DNA from: Ustilaginoidea virens | Lineage: Eukaryota > Ascomycota > Sordariomycetes > Hypocreales > Clavicipitaceae | DNA: 64,000 bases | Assembly: GCF_000687475.1 (NCBI RefSeq) | Contig: NC_057319.1 | Span: forward strand, 682,001-746,000 | Direction: 5' to 3' | Part shown: positions 1 through 12,031 of the stretch, piece after piece | Layout of the letters: each line of letters opens with the position of its first letter | Numbering within the stretch: position 1 is the first letter of the stretch | Notes under the pieces: generated by a model | What the model saw: only the letters and a program-made list of their open reading frames with translations | Told to the model about the DNA's origin: nothing | The model's database searches: none | Position numbers and translations under genes: made by a program

Positions 1-1784
1 ATTTCCTCAACGCCATTGTCCTTTGCGGCATGCTGGCGTTTGGCATACCATGCCTAAGCTGTCGGTCGACCGGTGCGTTTGAAAAGGAGCTTTCCGTCGC
101 GGTTTCCGCAACTTGGCCCTTTGGAGGGGAATTATACGTGCAGCATCTTGGACAGCGAGACCACGCCATGACACGACCCCTACGCAAAGACACGCTTAGT
201 GTTGCGCCTGTAGGCCAAGACAACCAAGTCGGTGCCTGTGTGACCAAGGGCGACATGGCAGGGAATCGACTCCCTCAAGACATATTCTTCCCGCCATTCC
301 TCGGGCCCCCAGGGAGGACGAAACAGGTGGCCTAGATACGGAGCACAGACGGCCGATACGGGTGTATTCCCCCCACAACACTCTAGTCTCCGAGCAGGTC
401 GATGCCGGATCATGGATGGTTTCGAGTCGGCGGGCAAGTTGTTTGGATGGGGCGACTTTGAGTTCATGTCGACGGTTCTTGGCAAAGACTGCATGCGGTT
501 CGGATGGGGACGATGTTGAAGAAAACAGTCTCCGTTCCTCTCCCGGGCTAGGTACCTCCCTCCTACCAGCCAGACCTAACCTTAGGTACCTAACCTTATC
601 TTAGGCACATGAGGCAGGCACGGCACTTGCGGCACCTGCTTTCCCGCAGGGACTTGCTTCTCGGGGAAGTTGCGGCTCGTTGCTCCTGCCGTGGAGCGAT
701 CGCCGTCACTGGGCAATCCGACGCAGGCATCCTGGGCGGGTGCGGACGCCGCCGTGCGCCAATTTATTTATTCTGCATCATGGGTGCTTCTCTTCTCGCG
801 CAGATCGTTCCAATTTCCGCCTTGAAATGCTGGAGTTGGGGCAGGGAACGGCAGAGACGAAGTCAGGAGCGTACATGAAAGGCCCCGCGTGGTGCATAGC
901 TCCCGGGGGCTCAGGTGCCGGCCTAAACCTACAATCTGCGCTGCACGAATGCCCCCCTCGCCTATGCGCGTCGGCCAGAAAAGACACGGACGCTGCCGCT
1001 ACTGCTGGCAGGCATCTGGTGGGGTTATCCAGTTGACTTCCATCAAGACGCTGCTGCCAGTGGGGGCGTACTGCTGGCCGCTGGGCAAGTCGGGTTACTA
1101 ACCTCGCTTGTGCTAGCGTCACGAACCTGAATGGCTATTGTCCTGGATACCGGTCTTTACAAACTTTTTTTCTTGTTCCCCTTTTTTTTTCCCCTTTCCG
1201 CTTTTCCCCCTTCTTTTTCTTTTCAAGGTTTCAAACTTTCAACTTCCGTTGCAGTTCACTCACTCCTGACTCCAGAACCTCCTCCAGAACCCCGCACCCA
1301 GCCATGTCCCAGGACCCACCCCCCTGCACTGGCCTGGTCCTAGCTCCGCAAGTGGGGCACAAGTGGGGCCCCAGCCAGAATTCGCGCCTTTGACTTACTC
1401 GCACTTAAAACGTCAAATTTAACAAAACCCGTACCGTTTTCTGCTTGCGTCCACGATCGCCTCTTTGATCACCAGGCGACAAGGCGACAAGGCGACAAGG
1501 CGACGCAACACATGGAGTCATAAGGTCAAATAGAATAACTAGTTCAACCTCAGTCATCCCGATAGCCGGCTGCTCAAGACTTGGCAGCAGACCTTTCGCC
1601 TTTGCTGCATGACGGCTCATCCTGTCTCAACTTTCTGCCCCGTGTGCCACGTGCTCGTGCTTACCTGGAAATTGAGCTGCACTTCCGCCCGTAACACCCG
1701 AATCCAACTGCGACAACGACGCGGGCCACGACCGGAAAGAACATACGGGGCGACGGCCCCTTGTCCGGTCCTCCGCGTGCCGCG
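1..1784. other. No gene recognised
   Basis: No family is recognised in either strand. A frame on the plus strand is open from base 3 to a stop at 335, so the tail of an upstream gene cut by the window edge is possible but has no recognisable motif. Pyrimidine-rich tracts (about 1,160-1,230) resemble the CT-rich 5-prime leaders of fungal genes. The part next to 1,785 is probably promoter and leader of the transcription factor gene. Confidence 0.4.
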
Positions 1785-4700
1785 ATGAATACATCCTCTC
1801 TGCACCGGCCATTTGCTGCGTCCAGTCCTCTGGTGGCTTTGCCGAGGCAGCTGGTGAGCATCGAGCGTTTGCCAACGAAACGACCCATTAAAGAGCCTCG
1901 CGAATCCATGAACTGCAAATCGTGTCGCAAAAGAAAGGTTATCATCTACCCGGGATTCCACGGCCTTTTCCTTTCTCCCTGTTTCCTATTGTCTTTTTTT
2001 TTTTTTTTCCAACCCCCCCGTTGCTGTTACTTTGCTAACCAAGGTGATAATTAGATCAAATGTAGTCGCATGCGACCATCCTGCGAGGCATGCCAAGTGT
2101 TCCAGTGTCCTTGCATTTACGGTATGTAGAATACCTCAGCGGTGACAGTATACCCGCAGCATATGGAGCCCTCGGATGTCGCATACAAAAAAAGCCATTG
2201 ACGAGTGGAATGCCTTCAGGACCATGGTAGCATAGTTTTGGGTGGCATCTTGGCATACTGACCTCGAGCTTGCCGACAGATGCTGTCCCCAAGAAGCGTG
2301 GACCTAAAACGGACGTCCTCGAGGCCCTGTTGAAGCGGGTGGATGGGCTCGAAGCAAAGCTCAAGGAGAAGAATGCTGGCGAGCACCCATCGCACACTGG
2401 CCCACGCGCTTCCAAAGCAGCCGGTGAGGATGAGGGGGCCGATGTCGCGGAACCAGCTTGCAAGAAGCCCGCCCTCGAAAGCCGCGGCCAGTCTGACGAA
2501 AGTGAGCCCCGGCTTCTGAAGAGTCTCGAACCATGTCTCAGGTTAGAAGTAACCAAAGCCGCACGGAGTCTCTCTCAGCTCGAGCTTTTGTACTGACTAC
2601 TTGGATTTTCTTTTGCTTTCTGTTAAAGAGACTACCGTGCCGCTTCAGTGGAAACGGATGCCTTTCTTGACACTTACTTTTCGCGGTTTCACGGAAAGCC
2701 GTACTATATCTTGGATGAATCGTCAACACGCCAACGAATACAGTCTAATCAACTCCCGCCTTTTCTATCTTATGCAATTTGGGCCATTGCATCAAGGTAT
2801 TTAGCACCCTCGGGCTCAAATTCTTCATTGAATCGAACTTCGTGGGTAGAATGCTGACACTTCACTCCCTTTAGGCACACGCCACATCCAAGAGGACAAG
2901 AAGCGGCAGCTCGCCTCAGCGATGATTACGCGGAACGAGCAAGGAGATGCATTAATGTCGATGAGCCTTCGACAGACTGCCTGCAAGGGCTGTTGCTCCT
3001 ATCCGTGGCATTTATCGCCTCTGGTAAAGACAAGAAAGCGTACATGTTGATAAGTACGCCGCCTTCCTCTTTCTTTTGTGTCCCCCCCCCCCAACCCAAA
3101 AAAAAAAAGATTTTTTTTTTTCGCCCTTTGTTCCTTTCGCTTTTGCGGGCTACGGATAGGCTTGCAATGCACACCACAATTGACTTTTGTTGTTGTCCAG
3201 CATCGGCCGTTGGAATGTCAATAGCGCTGGAGCTACACCGTGAAATAGATGCGCAAGCACAAGTCAGCCCCGTCGACCGGGAACATCGGAGGCGACTGTT
3301 TTGGACATGTTATATCTGCGATCGATTCTCGGCCTGCGGCTCGAACCGCTCGCCTCTCATCAACGACCATGATATTTCACTTCGACTGCCTTCATGGTGT
3401 TTCACATCGTCGCCCCTCGCCGTGAATGGAGAGTATTTCCAGCCGGGCTCGAATCTTAACTTCTCGCCAAGTAGTGGGAAGAAGGCACAAGGCAGCACAG
3501 GCATCCTCATCGATGTCACGCGCATCTTGGGCAAAACGAACAGATACCTGGTGGCGGGGGGCGTGAAAGGCGACTCACACTTTCCCTGGCACTCCTTGTC
3601 GAGTCTGTCCAAGATCCGACAAGAGCTGGACTTATGGGCGTCTGTTGCTGGACCCGTATTTTCCGACTTGCACGCGCTGTTTCACCGACCCGAAGCGACC
3701 ATTGCGTTTCTCAGCAAGCTGCTATATCATCTGATCCACTGCCTCTTGTATCGCCCTTTCCTACCCATTGACCTTGCCGATCTTGCGGGCCATGGCCAGC
3801 ACCAGTCGTGGCAGATTGAGGCTACCAAGATGTGTTTTTGGCACGCCAACGCCATTGGTGAGCTGGCCGATGCTGCCAGACAGGCGGGCACCGTTGAATG
3901 GCCCGCGATTGTGGGCTTTTGCATCAGCACGGCTGCTACAGTGCACCTCCACGGTGCGCATTACACCAACCCGAGTACCTACGGGGGAGACGTGAGCGTG
4001 TTCAGGGCGTCATCAGACCTGCTCTTTCTTGAAATACAGCTTTTGAGCGAGCTTCACTTCTCATGGGCAACCGCGCGGCATCAGAGCCAGACTTTGCAGG
4101 GCATATGCAACGCGCACGGGGAGTTGGTCCAGGCCATGGCTGTCAGTTCTTCTACGCGCCACAGCCCCGTTTTCCACCTCGAGGATTTCTTTGACAGATA
4201 TTCCAGCATCGGCGGTCCGGGAGGCAGGTCCTACCGATTCGACCCAGCACATCTGAGCATGTCTGATGTTGTCCTCAACCTCACTGCCGCTCGCAGTGGC
4301 GATGCCTCGGCAGCCCGCGAAGCCGCTGCTCTCGTCCCCGAGCGACAAGGCCACAAGCGCAAGAGCAGTTGTCCATATCAGAGTCTGCCGGACGCAAGGA
4401 CCTCCGGACAGCGGGGCCAGCCGCAACAGGAAAGCTTGGACCAAGGCCTGGACAGGGAAGACGTGACCTATCCCGCGGGCGGGAGCTCTGGTCAAGGGAT
4501 CATGTCGCTCAGCGGAACGGGATTCGGTGGTGGTTTGGGGTACGCGCCGACACCGCGCTCGGATCCCAACAGCAACAGCGGCAGCAGCAGCAGCAGCAGA
4601 AACAAGAGCAATGGCAGAAGCAATGCCAGCGAAGCCGAGGCTGGATACAGTTCCATGTTTGGCACGACAGCCACAAACGCTTTCAGTAGCCCGGGCAGCT

Positions 4701-4951
4701 GGCAAGCCGACGACGGCGACCAACAATATACAGCGCAAACGTCCATCAGCTGTATGCCTTCAAGTCCAGGAGCGAAGAGCAAGAGCGGCAGTGCTGGGAC
4801 AGGTGCCCGCGAAGAAAAGGACCCCTTTCTCAGCCTACTGGAGCAGGTCGCAGAGGACGAGCAGCGGTTTAGCGGGGCAGGAACCGATATCGACTTCTTC
4901 CTCGGCGCCGGCCACAGTCTTTTCACAGGGGCCAGATCACCCAGAAGCTAA
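1785..4951 (+). CDS. Zn2Cys6 fungal-specific transcription factor
   Basis: A nuclear DNA-binding regulator of about 859 aa. Exons read by hand: 1785-1937, 2055-2121, 2280-2541, 2629-2796, 2875-3053 and 3201-4951; the lengths sum to a multiple of three and all introns are GT-AG. The first intron splits the zinc cluster; once spliced, Cys44, 47, 54, 61, 64 and 71 give C-x2-C-x6-C-x6-C-x2-C-x6-C, the Gal4-type binuclear cluster. A basic linker with a short coiled coil (about 85-103, [16 protein letters not shown]) follows. From about residue 161 onward is the Fungal_trans middle homology region, with [13 protein letters not shown] and the following [11 protein letters not shown] as landmarks. 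The C-terminal third is Ser/Asn/Gly-rich (about 4,560-4,640), as in activation domains. The start at 1785 is the first ATG in frame; 1908 is an alternative that would put the cluster at the extreme N terminus. It lies at the edge of the MFS-P450-NRPS group, so a pathway-specific role is plausible but inferred. Confidence 0.88.
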
Positions 4952-4954
4952 GTG

Positions 4955-6964
4955 ATGTTTCAGGCGGTGTGACATGGGAAAAGCAGGCGTCAGGGGGGAG
5001 CGCGCTGCGTAGTCATCCACGGTGATGATACCGGCGTGGATACCACTGGTGTTGATGCCACTGTAACTCAATCATGCTACCCATGCGTAGTTCAAGTCCA
5101 AACTATGATGTCCCATTGTAAAGGTGAGCCGCCGGGGGAGGGGGGGGGAATAATGACTGCTCATTTTACAGTACTCCATTACCAGTCGTTTGGGGTGAGC
5201 GATGAATGAGAAAAGCAGCATCAACCATGCGTGAAATGGTCAACAGCCGATTCTATCCTCGTTGCATCCTGTCCGGGGCCATTGTCTATGTATGTAGGAC
5301 TCTGCTTATGCTTGAACACTCGTGTGTCGCGGCCAAGCGGTTGTTTCATCGCCCAGCTTTCTCTTTAAAGGCCCAGTGCAGCCCGGCGTCCTCTCAACAA
5401 TGCCCCCTGACGCAATTCTTGCACCCGGAACGACGTGCTGTCGCTGTCCGACGGAACCTCTGCTGCTGCTGCTTCTGCCTGGTAGCCCACGGTGGTGGAT
5501 GTTATTCTCGGCTCTCTGCTTGGCTTGCGGCGGCAATGGCCACGGTCAAGACGTGCTTCTCGCCTACCGTCAGCATGTTTGATGGCGTGGAGTGGTTGCG
5601 ATGGCCGTTTCCGAGGCTGCTGCCTGCACTGAGGAGTGGAGTGGAGTGGACTGGTGCTGACGTGTGCCTGCCGTGCCTACCTGCAAGTCGCAATGTGATG
5701 GAGGTCTTGAGCTGCGGGTGGAGGAAGAGGGGAGACGTCAATGCGAGTCGTGACCATGGTCAGCAGCAAAGTAGGGGCTTGTTGTTGTTGTGCAAACAAT
5801 GGATATGTCTGGCTATGTACATGAGCGATGTCAGCGTTGAACCGCCACAGCAGCCACAGCAGCCACCACAGCAGCCACAGCAGGGCCGAGGAAGGGAACC
5901 AGCACAAGCGCTGCGGCTGCGGGTAACGTGCAAGGTGGCGCCATTGCATCTACCACGTACCTATAGGCTGTGCCTGCCGTGCCCACCACCAGCACCCAGC
6001 ACCAGCACCAGCACCAGCACCAGCACCAGCATCAGCACCAGCATCAGCATCAGCACCAGCATCAGCATCAGCACCAGCATCAGCATCAGCACCAGCATCC
6101 GACGCCACCGCCGAGTCATCAGCTAGAACCCCCAGACCTCCACATTGCGGGTTTTGGCGGTTTTGGCGGTTTCGGGGGTTTTAGGGAGGGGACGCTGGAG
6201 GCTGGGGTGCTAAACATGCATGCTCCGTGCTCCCGGAGCAGTCTGGTGTGGTAAGCATGCCCCGCTACCGTGCAGCCGAGAAACAAGGGCGTTAAACAAG
6301 ACGGCGCGTGACTTTGACCGCGCCTGTACATGGTACTCTGAACCGAGTACGAGTTCTGCCGTTTGTGGGCGTTTGCGATGAGCGGAATTTCATCAGCCTG
6401 TCCCATAGGGCTGGTCGGGAGACACCTGCCAACGTATCATGGGGCCAGGCTCATGGTAGCGTTTGAATGGTATGGATTCGTCCATTTCCGACCTTTTGAA
6501 GCATCGCAGCCTGCATGTGAATGCATGGGTGGTCGCATCGGGCTCGAGGTAACGAAAGCCAAACGTCTCATTGTGGCTTGTTCACGCATAAGTCACTAAA
6601 CCAACTCGGGGTCTCCTATAGTTCCCTTTTTTTTTTCTTGTCCCTCGGGACTTCTTTCCTCCTTACTTTTTTTTTTTTTATTATTATTATATATGTATAA
6701 GGTCAATGCTATTTAGCTTGAGCTTGGCTCATGGGCTGCCCCCCTCCTGCAATTGCGAGCTATTCGATTCCCGCTTTCTCTTCAACACCGAAACGAACAT
6801 CTGACGGGGACGAGGTCGGTGCATTTTCTGGGGTGACGCTTGCTCAATAACCCCCCCCCGCGTCCCACGCACGGCTCAAGCCATCTCCGATTCGGGAACG
6901 CGCATCGCGTACCTCGCTCGTCGTCGTCGCCGCCGGGCTCGAACGCGCACTGCCAGCCATCATC
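4955..6964. other. Intergenic region with microsatellites, no gene recognised
   Basis: Between the transcription factor and the UNC-93 transporter I recognise no protein family. Long open frames here (for example 5,206-6,126 plus) are carried by low-complexity CAG/CAC repeats. A TA-rich stretch at about 6,680-6,700, roughly 270 bp before the transporter ATG, could be its core promoter. Confidence 0.5.
5843..6184. repeat. Cluster of CAG/CAC/CAT microsatellites and a GGTTTTGGC minisatellite
   Basis: Three tracts lie close together: CAGCCA-type hexamers at 5,843-5,883, a long run of CAGCAC and CAGCAT hexamers at 5,985-6,099, and a short 9-bp GGTTTTGGC-type repeat at 6,149-6,184. They are imperfect and fall outside any gene I can support. 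Confidence 0.85.
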
Positions 6965-8837
6965 ATGATCAACCTGGCCTCTTTTCAGGCTGGCGGCTTC
7001 CGCTGTACGGGGTGACTCTTTTGGCCATTTGATTCGGAAGAAGATGGGGGGGGGGGGGGTGAGGGGGGAGGGGAGGGGGGTTGGAAACGGGAAGAAAAAG
7101 AACGGAAAGAAAAATCGGTTGGCTAATCTACATGGGGACTCGCAGACAACTCGCCATGGACTCAGGTTTCCATCGTGGGCTTCGTGGCCTTCTGCTCCGT
7201 CGGCATGTTCAGTGCCGTCAGCAACCTGGGCGCTGGCGGCATGCAGGATGTGCAGCTTAGCGATATCGCAAACAGCGTTCTCTACGCCATGTTCTTCTTT
7301 GGCGGGTTTTTCAGCGGAAGCATCAACGTGAGTCAAGTGTCCGGACACTGGGTTCGCGCCCTTCCTCCTTTTTTTATTTTATTTTTATTTTTATTTAGTA
7401 TTTGTTTCGTTTTTATTCCATTTCATCTGGCTCCTTGACCCGCTGCTAACCAAGGCCGCGACCGACTAGAATATCCTGGGCCCTCGGTTGACCATGTCCC
7501 TCGGCACTACTGGCTACGCGCTCTATCTCGGCTCTCTCTGGTGTTTTCAATTGAACGGCACAAGATGGTTCCTGATATTCGCAGGGGGTGTGCTGGGACT
7601 TTCGGCTGCCTTGTTCTGGGCCGCCCAGGGTGCCATCATGATGGCCTATCCGCTTGAAAAGGACAAGGGCAGGGCTTTCACCCTCTTCTGGTCGCTCTTT
7701 CAGACGGGAACGCTGATTGGCGCCGCCATTGCCCTGGGCATCCAGTTCAACAGCACCCTGCCCGGCGTTTCCAACGGCGTCTATGTCGCCTTCATGATCA
7801 TCATGCTGACCGCGATTGGAACAAGCTGGCTGGTTCTGCCCCCCGAGGCCGTTGTGCGTGGCGACGGAACCATTGTCAAGCTCCCCGAATCCCTCACCCC
7901 CCGCCAAGAGCTGAGGGAATTCATCCGCATGTTCAAGGACTGGCGCATGATTGCCCTGTTCCCCATGTTCTTCTCCTCAAACTACTTCTACGCCTACCAG
8001 GGCGCCATCACCGCCTTTTTGTTCAACGGACGCACCCGCGCCTTGGTCGCTCTGCTGACCGGGCTCGGTTCCATCATCGGATCCGTCCTCATCGGCTTCG
8101 TGACAGACAACCTGCCTTTTAACCGAAGGAGACGCGCCCTGTGGTCATGCGCTTTCGTCACTTTTCTGATTTGCCTCGTCTGGGCCAGTGGCTTGGGCTT
8201 CCAGACCAAGTTTGCTCGAGGCGACACTGCTGTTGGGGGGCAGGACCTGGCCTGGGATTGGACTGTCGGAGTCGCTGCTGGTCCTATAATCTTGTTCTTT
8301 GCCTGTGGGTGCACTTCCCCGTCCTCGGGTCTCGGAGCCTGAACATCTTTTGGCCAAACCGGTATTTCTTCAACATCCCGGGTCCTGACGCTTATCTGCA
8401 GACTACCTCGTTGACGCCGCCTACCAGGGCTTGGCGTACTACACCATGTCCTCCATAACAAACGACCCTTACAAGCTTGCCCGTATGGCCGGCTACTACA
8501 AGGGCGTCCAGTCGGCCGGCGCCGCCGTCTCTTTCGGCATGGATGCCGCAAAGGTATGTCCCACTGGTTACCCCTGACAACCAAGTTTGGTCATTCGGCG
8601 CCATTTGCTAACAACTCCCCCAAGACACCTTACCTGGGAGAGATTCTCATTTCATGGCTGCTTACTCTGTTCGCACTACCGCTTTGCGCTCTTGTCCTCT
8701 ACCACATTCGCGATACCAACTACGAGGTCGAGGAAGTTGCTCGCGTTGAGCATGTGCATGCCAAAGATGTGGATACCAAAGACGTGGAGAACCTTCGGCT
8801 GCCCGAGCATCACAAAACCAAGGAGGCCAGTGACTAG
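6965..8837 (+). CDS. UNC-93-like MFS transporter
   Basis: A multi-pass membrane protein of about 473 aa, usual for fungal members of the UNC-93/DUF895 branch of the major facilitator superfamily. Exons: 6965-7004, 7146-7327, 7470-8304, 8402-8553 and 8625-8837; the total is divisible by three. Landmarks are NSPWTQVSIVGF before the first helix, LGAGGMQD, an acid-basic cytoplasmic loop (QELREFIRMFKDWR) and a polar C-terminal tail. The substrate is unknown; the family is often annotated as ion-channel regulatory or general permeases. Exon 1 is tiny (13 codons plus one base). It was chosen because the GTACGG donor restores the frame into RYNSPWTQ; the true start may differ. Intron 1 carries a run of 15 G residues. 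It ends 289 bp from the convergent P450 gene, which fits an exporter in the same metabolic group, but that is inference. Confidence 0.82.
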
Positions 8838-9126
8838 GGGGGAGGATTTTGCATTTTTGAGTTGTATTTTGTGTGATTGTATCCTCATTGGGATAGGGTT
8901 CTTTTTCTTTTCCCCTCTCTTATTTGCAATCTGTGACTTTTTCCAGTGAAAGACGAGCCTATTTCGATTGCCCAAAACAGCCGGCGATAGACACCAACAT
9001 CTTCACCATGTAGGAAACGCGACGCCTGGCGGCAAGCGGCGCGCCGCCATCGGAAAGAGCAGCGCATAAGCATCGGCTGATGACCCCTTGAACGAGTTCA
9101 CCATGCCGAGTTGTTCAAGGTGAGAA

Positions 9127-10789
9127 TCAACCTGACATCAACTTTTCGACAGCAGCAGCGTCGTCATCCCCCTCCATGGCAAAATGTCCCTCCAAGCCAC
9201 GAATGATCTCGGCATGCCTCGCACTCCTGGGAACGATGCGGTAGGGGAACGGCGCAGGACGGCCCGTCAGACCCGGCAGATGGCGATGCGTAAAATCCAC
9301 CTCGTCCCCATTCTCGTCCAGCGCCTTGCGAACATCAAACATGGCGAGCATGTGAGCGGCCGTAATAAACAGCGTCGCCTTCGCCAGCAACCTTCCAGGG
9401 CAAGTTCTCCGGCCGAAGCCAAACGCCATGTTAGTGGGATCCAGCTCGTTGCGCTCCAGGAATCTATCCGGGTCAAACGCATCCGGGTTGGCGTAGGCAT
9501 CTGGGTCGTGCATCAGCGCCCACACGTTGGCGAGTAGGACGGAGCCCTTGGGGACGACGTAGCCTCGGCAATGGACATCCTGGTCCGCGAGGTGCGCAAG
9601 GCCCATCGGGGCAACGGGGCTCCAGCGATGAAGCTCCTTGATGAGAGCCTGCATGTAGGGCATCTGCTCGCGGTGCTGGAAAGCGGGCAGCCCGGCCTCG
9701 CCGACCACGCGGGCGATTTCCTCCTGAGCCTTGCGCTGGACCTGTGGGAAGAGCGCCATTGCCGAGACGAGGGACAGCAGGGTGGATGACACGGTGTCGG
9801 TGCCAGCTTGGTACATGGAGAAGGCGGTCCACTTGATGTCGTCGGCGTGGGTGGCGGACACGGCGCCCTTTCCCTGGTGGTGGGCGATGGTTCGCGAGAC
9901 GAAGCACTCGCGGGACGCGGTGCTGTCCATTCGGTTCATGACAAACGCATACGGGACCTCGACGGCTCTCTCAATTTCTACCCAGGCTTTGCGGGCGCTG
10001 CGCTTGAAGCTGGCCAGGGCGGAGGGCACGTTTCGCAGCAAGGGAAAGATGTCGACCGCCCAGACGAGGGGGACGAGGGCTTCATTGGTGCTCGCGCTGA
10101 CCGAGTGGATGAGCCGGACTATCGGGTCGGGGCCAGACTGCCTGATCGAGTATCCGTACGTTGCTTGGAGGATGACGCCCGTCATGTGCCTGATTGGGAC
10201 GTGGAACTGAGCCGCCTGGGGGAGGGTAAAACAGTGTTTCCCCGGGAAGAAGGGGGGGGGGAGCTTACCGGTCCAAATGCTCAACCAGACGATGCGGATC
10301 GTGGAGCGTCCTGACGAGCAGCCTCCGCGCGGCCTCGAGACTGGTGCCGTCGAACTTGGCAGCCAGGGCCTCGGTGCCCATCTGCTGGTGGAACAGCTTC
10401 CTGTGCGCTCGCAGCGTAGGGGTGTAGTCCATGAGGGGGGCGGATCGATTGTATCCGCACAGCTTGGCGCCGTATTCCGTCTGCGGCCGGCTTGCCGTCT
10501 TGAGGGACTGCTGGTCCAGCACCTCATGGACGACCCGCCTGTCCTGCAGCAGGACCATGGGCTGGCCCCGGAGCGTGAGGCAGCTGACGGGGCCGTATTT
10601 CTCCTTCAAGGCGAGCCAGTGCTGGAACTCGGGGACGCCGGCGGGGGGCAGGTGGAGGAGGTTGCCGAGGATGGGGATGCCTCGCGGTCCGGGGGGGAGG
10701 CGCCCGTGCTTGAGTCTGCGGATGACGTGGTTGACGAGGTAGGTCAGTGCCGAGAGGGCGAGGATGCCTTGGAGCAAGCGTAGCAGCAT
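9127..10789 (-). CDS. Cytochrome P450 monooxygenase, OrdA/CYP64-like
   Basis: A haem-thiolate monooxygenase of about 527 aa, ER-anchored by an N-terminal helix (LLRLLQGILALSALTYLV) followed by the proline hinge PPGPRGIPILG. Two exons on the minus strand, 10789-10269 and 10189-9127. The donor is GTAAGC; the acceptor CAG ending at 10190 is the one that keeps frame (joining HLDR to HMTGVILQATYGY). Diagnostic motifs: I-helix AGTDTVS, K-helix ELHR (ExxR), DPDRF, and the haem loop FGFGRRTCPG with the ligand Cys at about residue 437 (codon 9400-9402). Overall sequence resembles the fungal O-methylsterigmatocystin oxidoreductase type found in many metabolite clusters. The frame is open upstream of 10789, but that segment is low complexity and the chosen ATG precedes the membrane anchor directly. 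It is convergent with the UNC-93 transporter and shares the neighbourhood with the NRPS, so tailoring of its product is possible but not shown. Confidence 0.9.
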
Positions 10790-12031
10790 GGTGGGCGATT
10801 TAGGGGGGGGTTTGGTTTGGTTTGGACAGGGAGGCAGGTCTGCACGGAGGAAGAGGCAAAGAGAGACAGGTTTGGACAGGTTTGGACAGGGAAGCAGGTC
10901 TTCACGGAGGAAGAGGGAAGGGAGGCATGAGGAGAGACAAGGTACAAGGCTGACAGGCAGCGACGCTGCAGGTGAGACAAGAGTCTTTTCTTTTCCCATG
11001 ACGCAGAGGCCGGGCCACCGCTGAGCTGCCCAGCAGACTCGCTTTTTGCCACTGTCTTGCTATTTCTACATCTGGATAGTTGGAAAGATGAGTCGGGCAG
11101 GTCATGGTCCGTCTTTGAAACTAGGCAGATACGACTTGTTATGACATCAGGGAGGGCTGCTTACATGCCTATGCATGTCTTGTGGCCAAGAGGCACATAT
11201 CTTACAGTGGTTAGTTATTATCTAGGTACATGATACTGGCCGCACTTCAGTATCGGATCTTGAGGATTCCTTTTGCCGGCTCTTATGCTTACTTATCCCA
11301 CTGCTTCCTGTGTAGAATTGCTTACCACCAAGCGTTTCATGCACTGGCACTATTTGCTATTTTGCCTGTTTTCCATGGGAAAGGAAAAGGAATGCCAAGG
11401 ACTTTTCTACGTGCTCCTCGCTTAAATACCCCGCTCTGCGCGATAACCGCTGTGCAGCTCCGGGACTGTCCGCATCGGTCCGAGGACGGGCCGGGACCCT
11501 GGTGACTGGACCGGCTCGTGTTTGGGCTTAGTAAACGGGAAATGGCAAATGACAGGCGGTGGTTTTGTGCCTGGTGAACGGGCGCCCCGCGCTCTGGCAG
11601 TTCCCTTGCTCACAATCTACACGTCTTTGCTTTTTTCATTTCGACATGATGGTGTCGCGGCTCGGCGGGCAGGGAAGGACGGCGATCGAGGAAGCCGATG
11701 AGGAGTTATGCCGGGGACGTGCCACGCCGAGGGGAGAAGAAGACCCGTGGTCCCGCCCTCTTGTCGGGCGGAGCTACTGGTGCTTTGTTTGAATTTCACG
11801 CCATCGGTTTTCGAGCCTGAAGCCTGGGCACGCAAAGACGTGTGCATGCATGTGTGTATGCATCGTGCCCGGGCTCAACTGCTGCTCATTGCCGACTTCC
11901 CACTTGGACGTGCGCGAGCTTCAAGACGGCTGCAGAGTTTTCCATTCAACTAAGTCTAACTTGTGTGTCATTGAGCAAAAAACTCGGAGCACTTCATGCT
12001 TCATCACATGATGGGCGTGCGCACACGCTCC
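10790..12031. other. Intergenic region, no gene recognised
   Basis: This is the upstream region of the P450 gene and the 3-prime flank of the GH32 gene. Apart from the direct duplication next to the P450 start I see no feature. Open frames in it show no family resemblance. Confidence 0.5.
10821..10917. repeat. Direct duplication in the P450 leader/promoter
   Basis: A unit of about 37 bp occurs at 10,821-10,857 and again at 10,881-10,917, differing at two positions and spaced 60 bp apart. It begins TTTGGACAGGGA and ends CACGGAGGAAGAGG. Extra TTTGGACAGG half-units precede the second copy. It lies 30-130 bp upstream of the P450 ATG on its minus-strand orientation. Confidence 0.85.

Noticed and set aside
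5206..6126. 306-codon open frame after the transcription factor
   Set aside because: Its C-terminal part is pure CAG/CAC repeat and the rest matches nothing.
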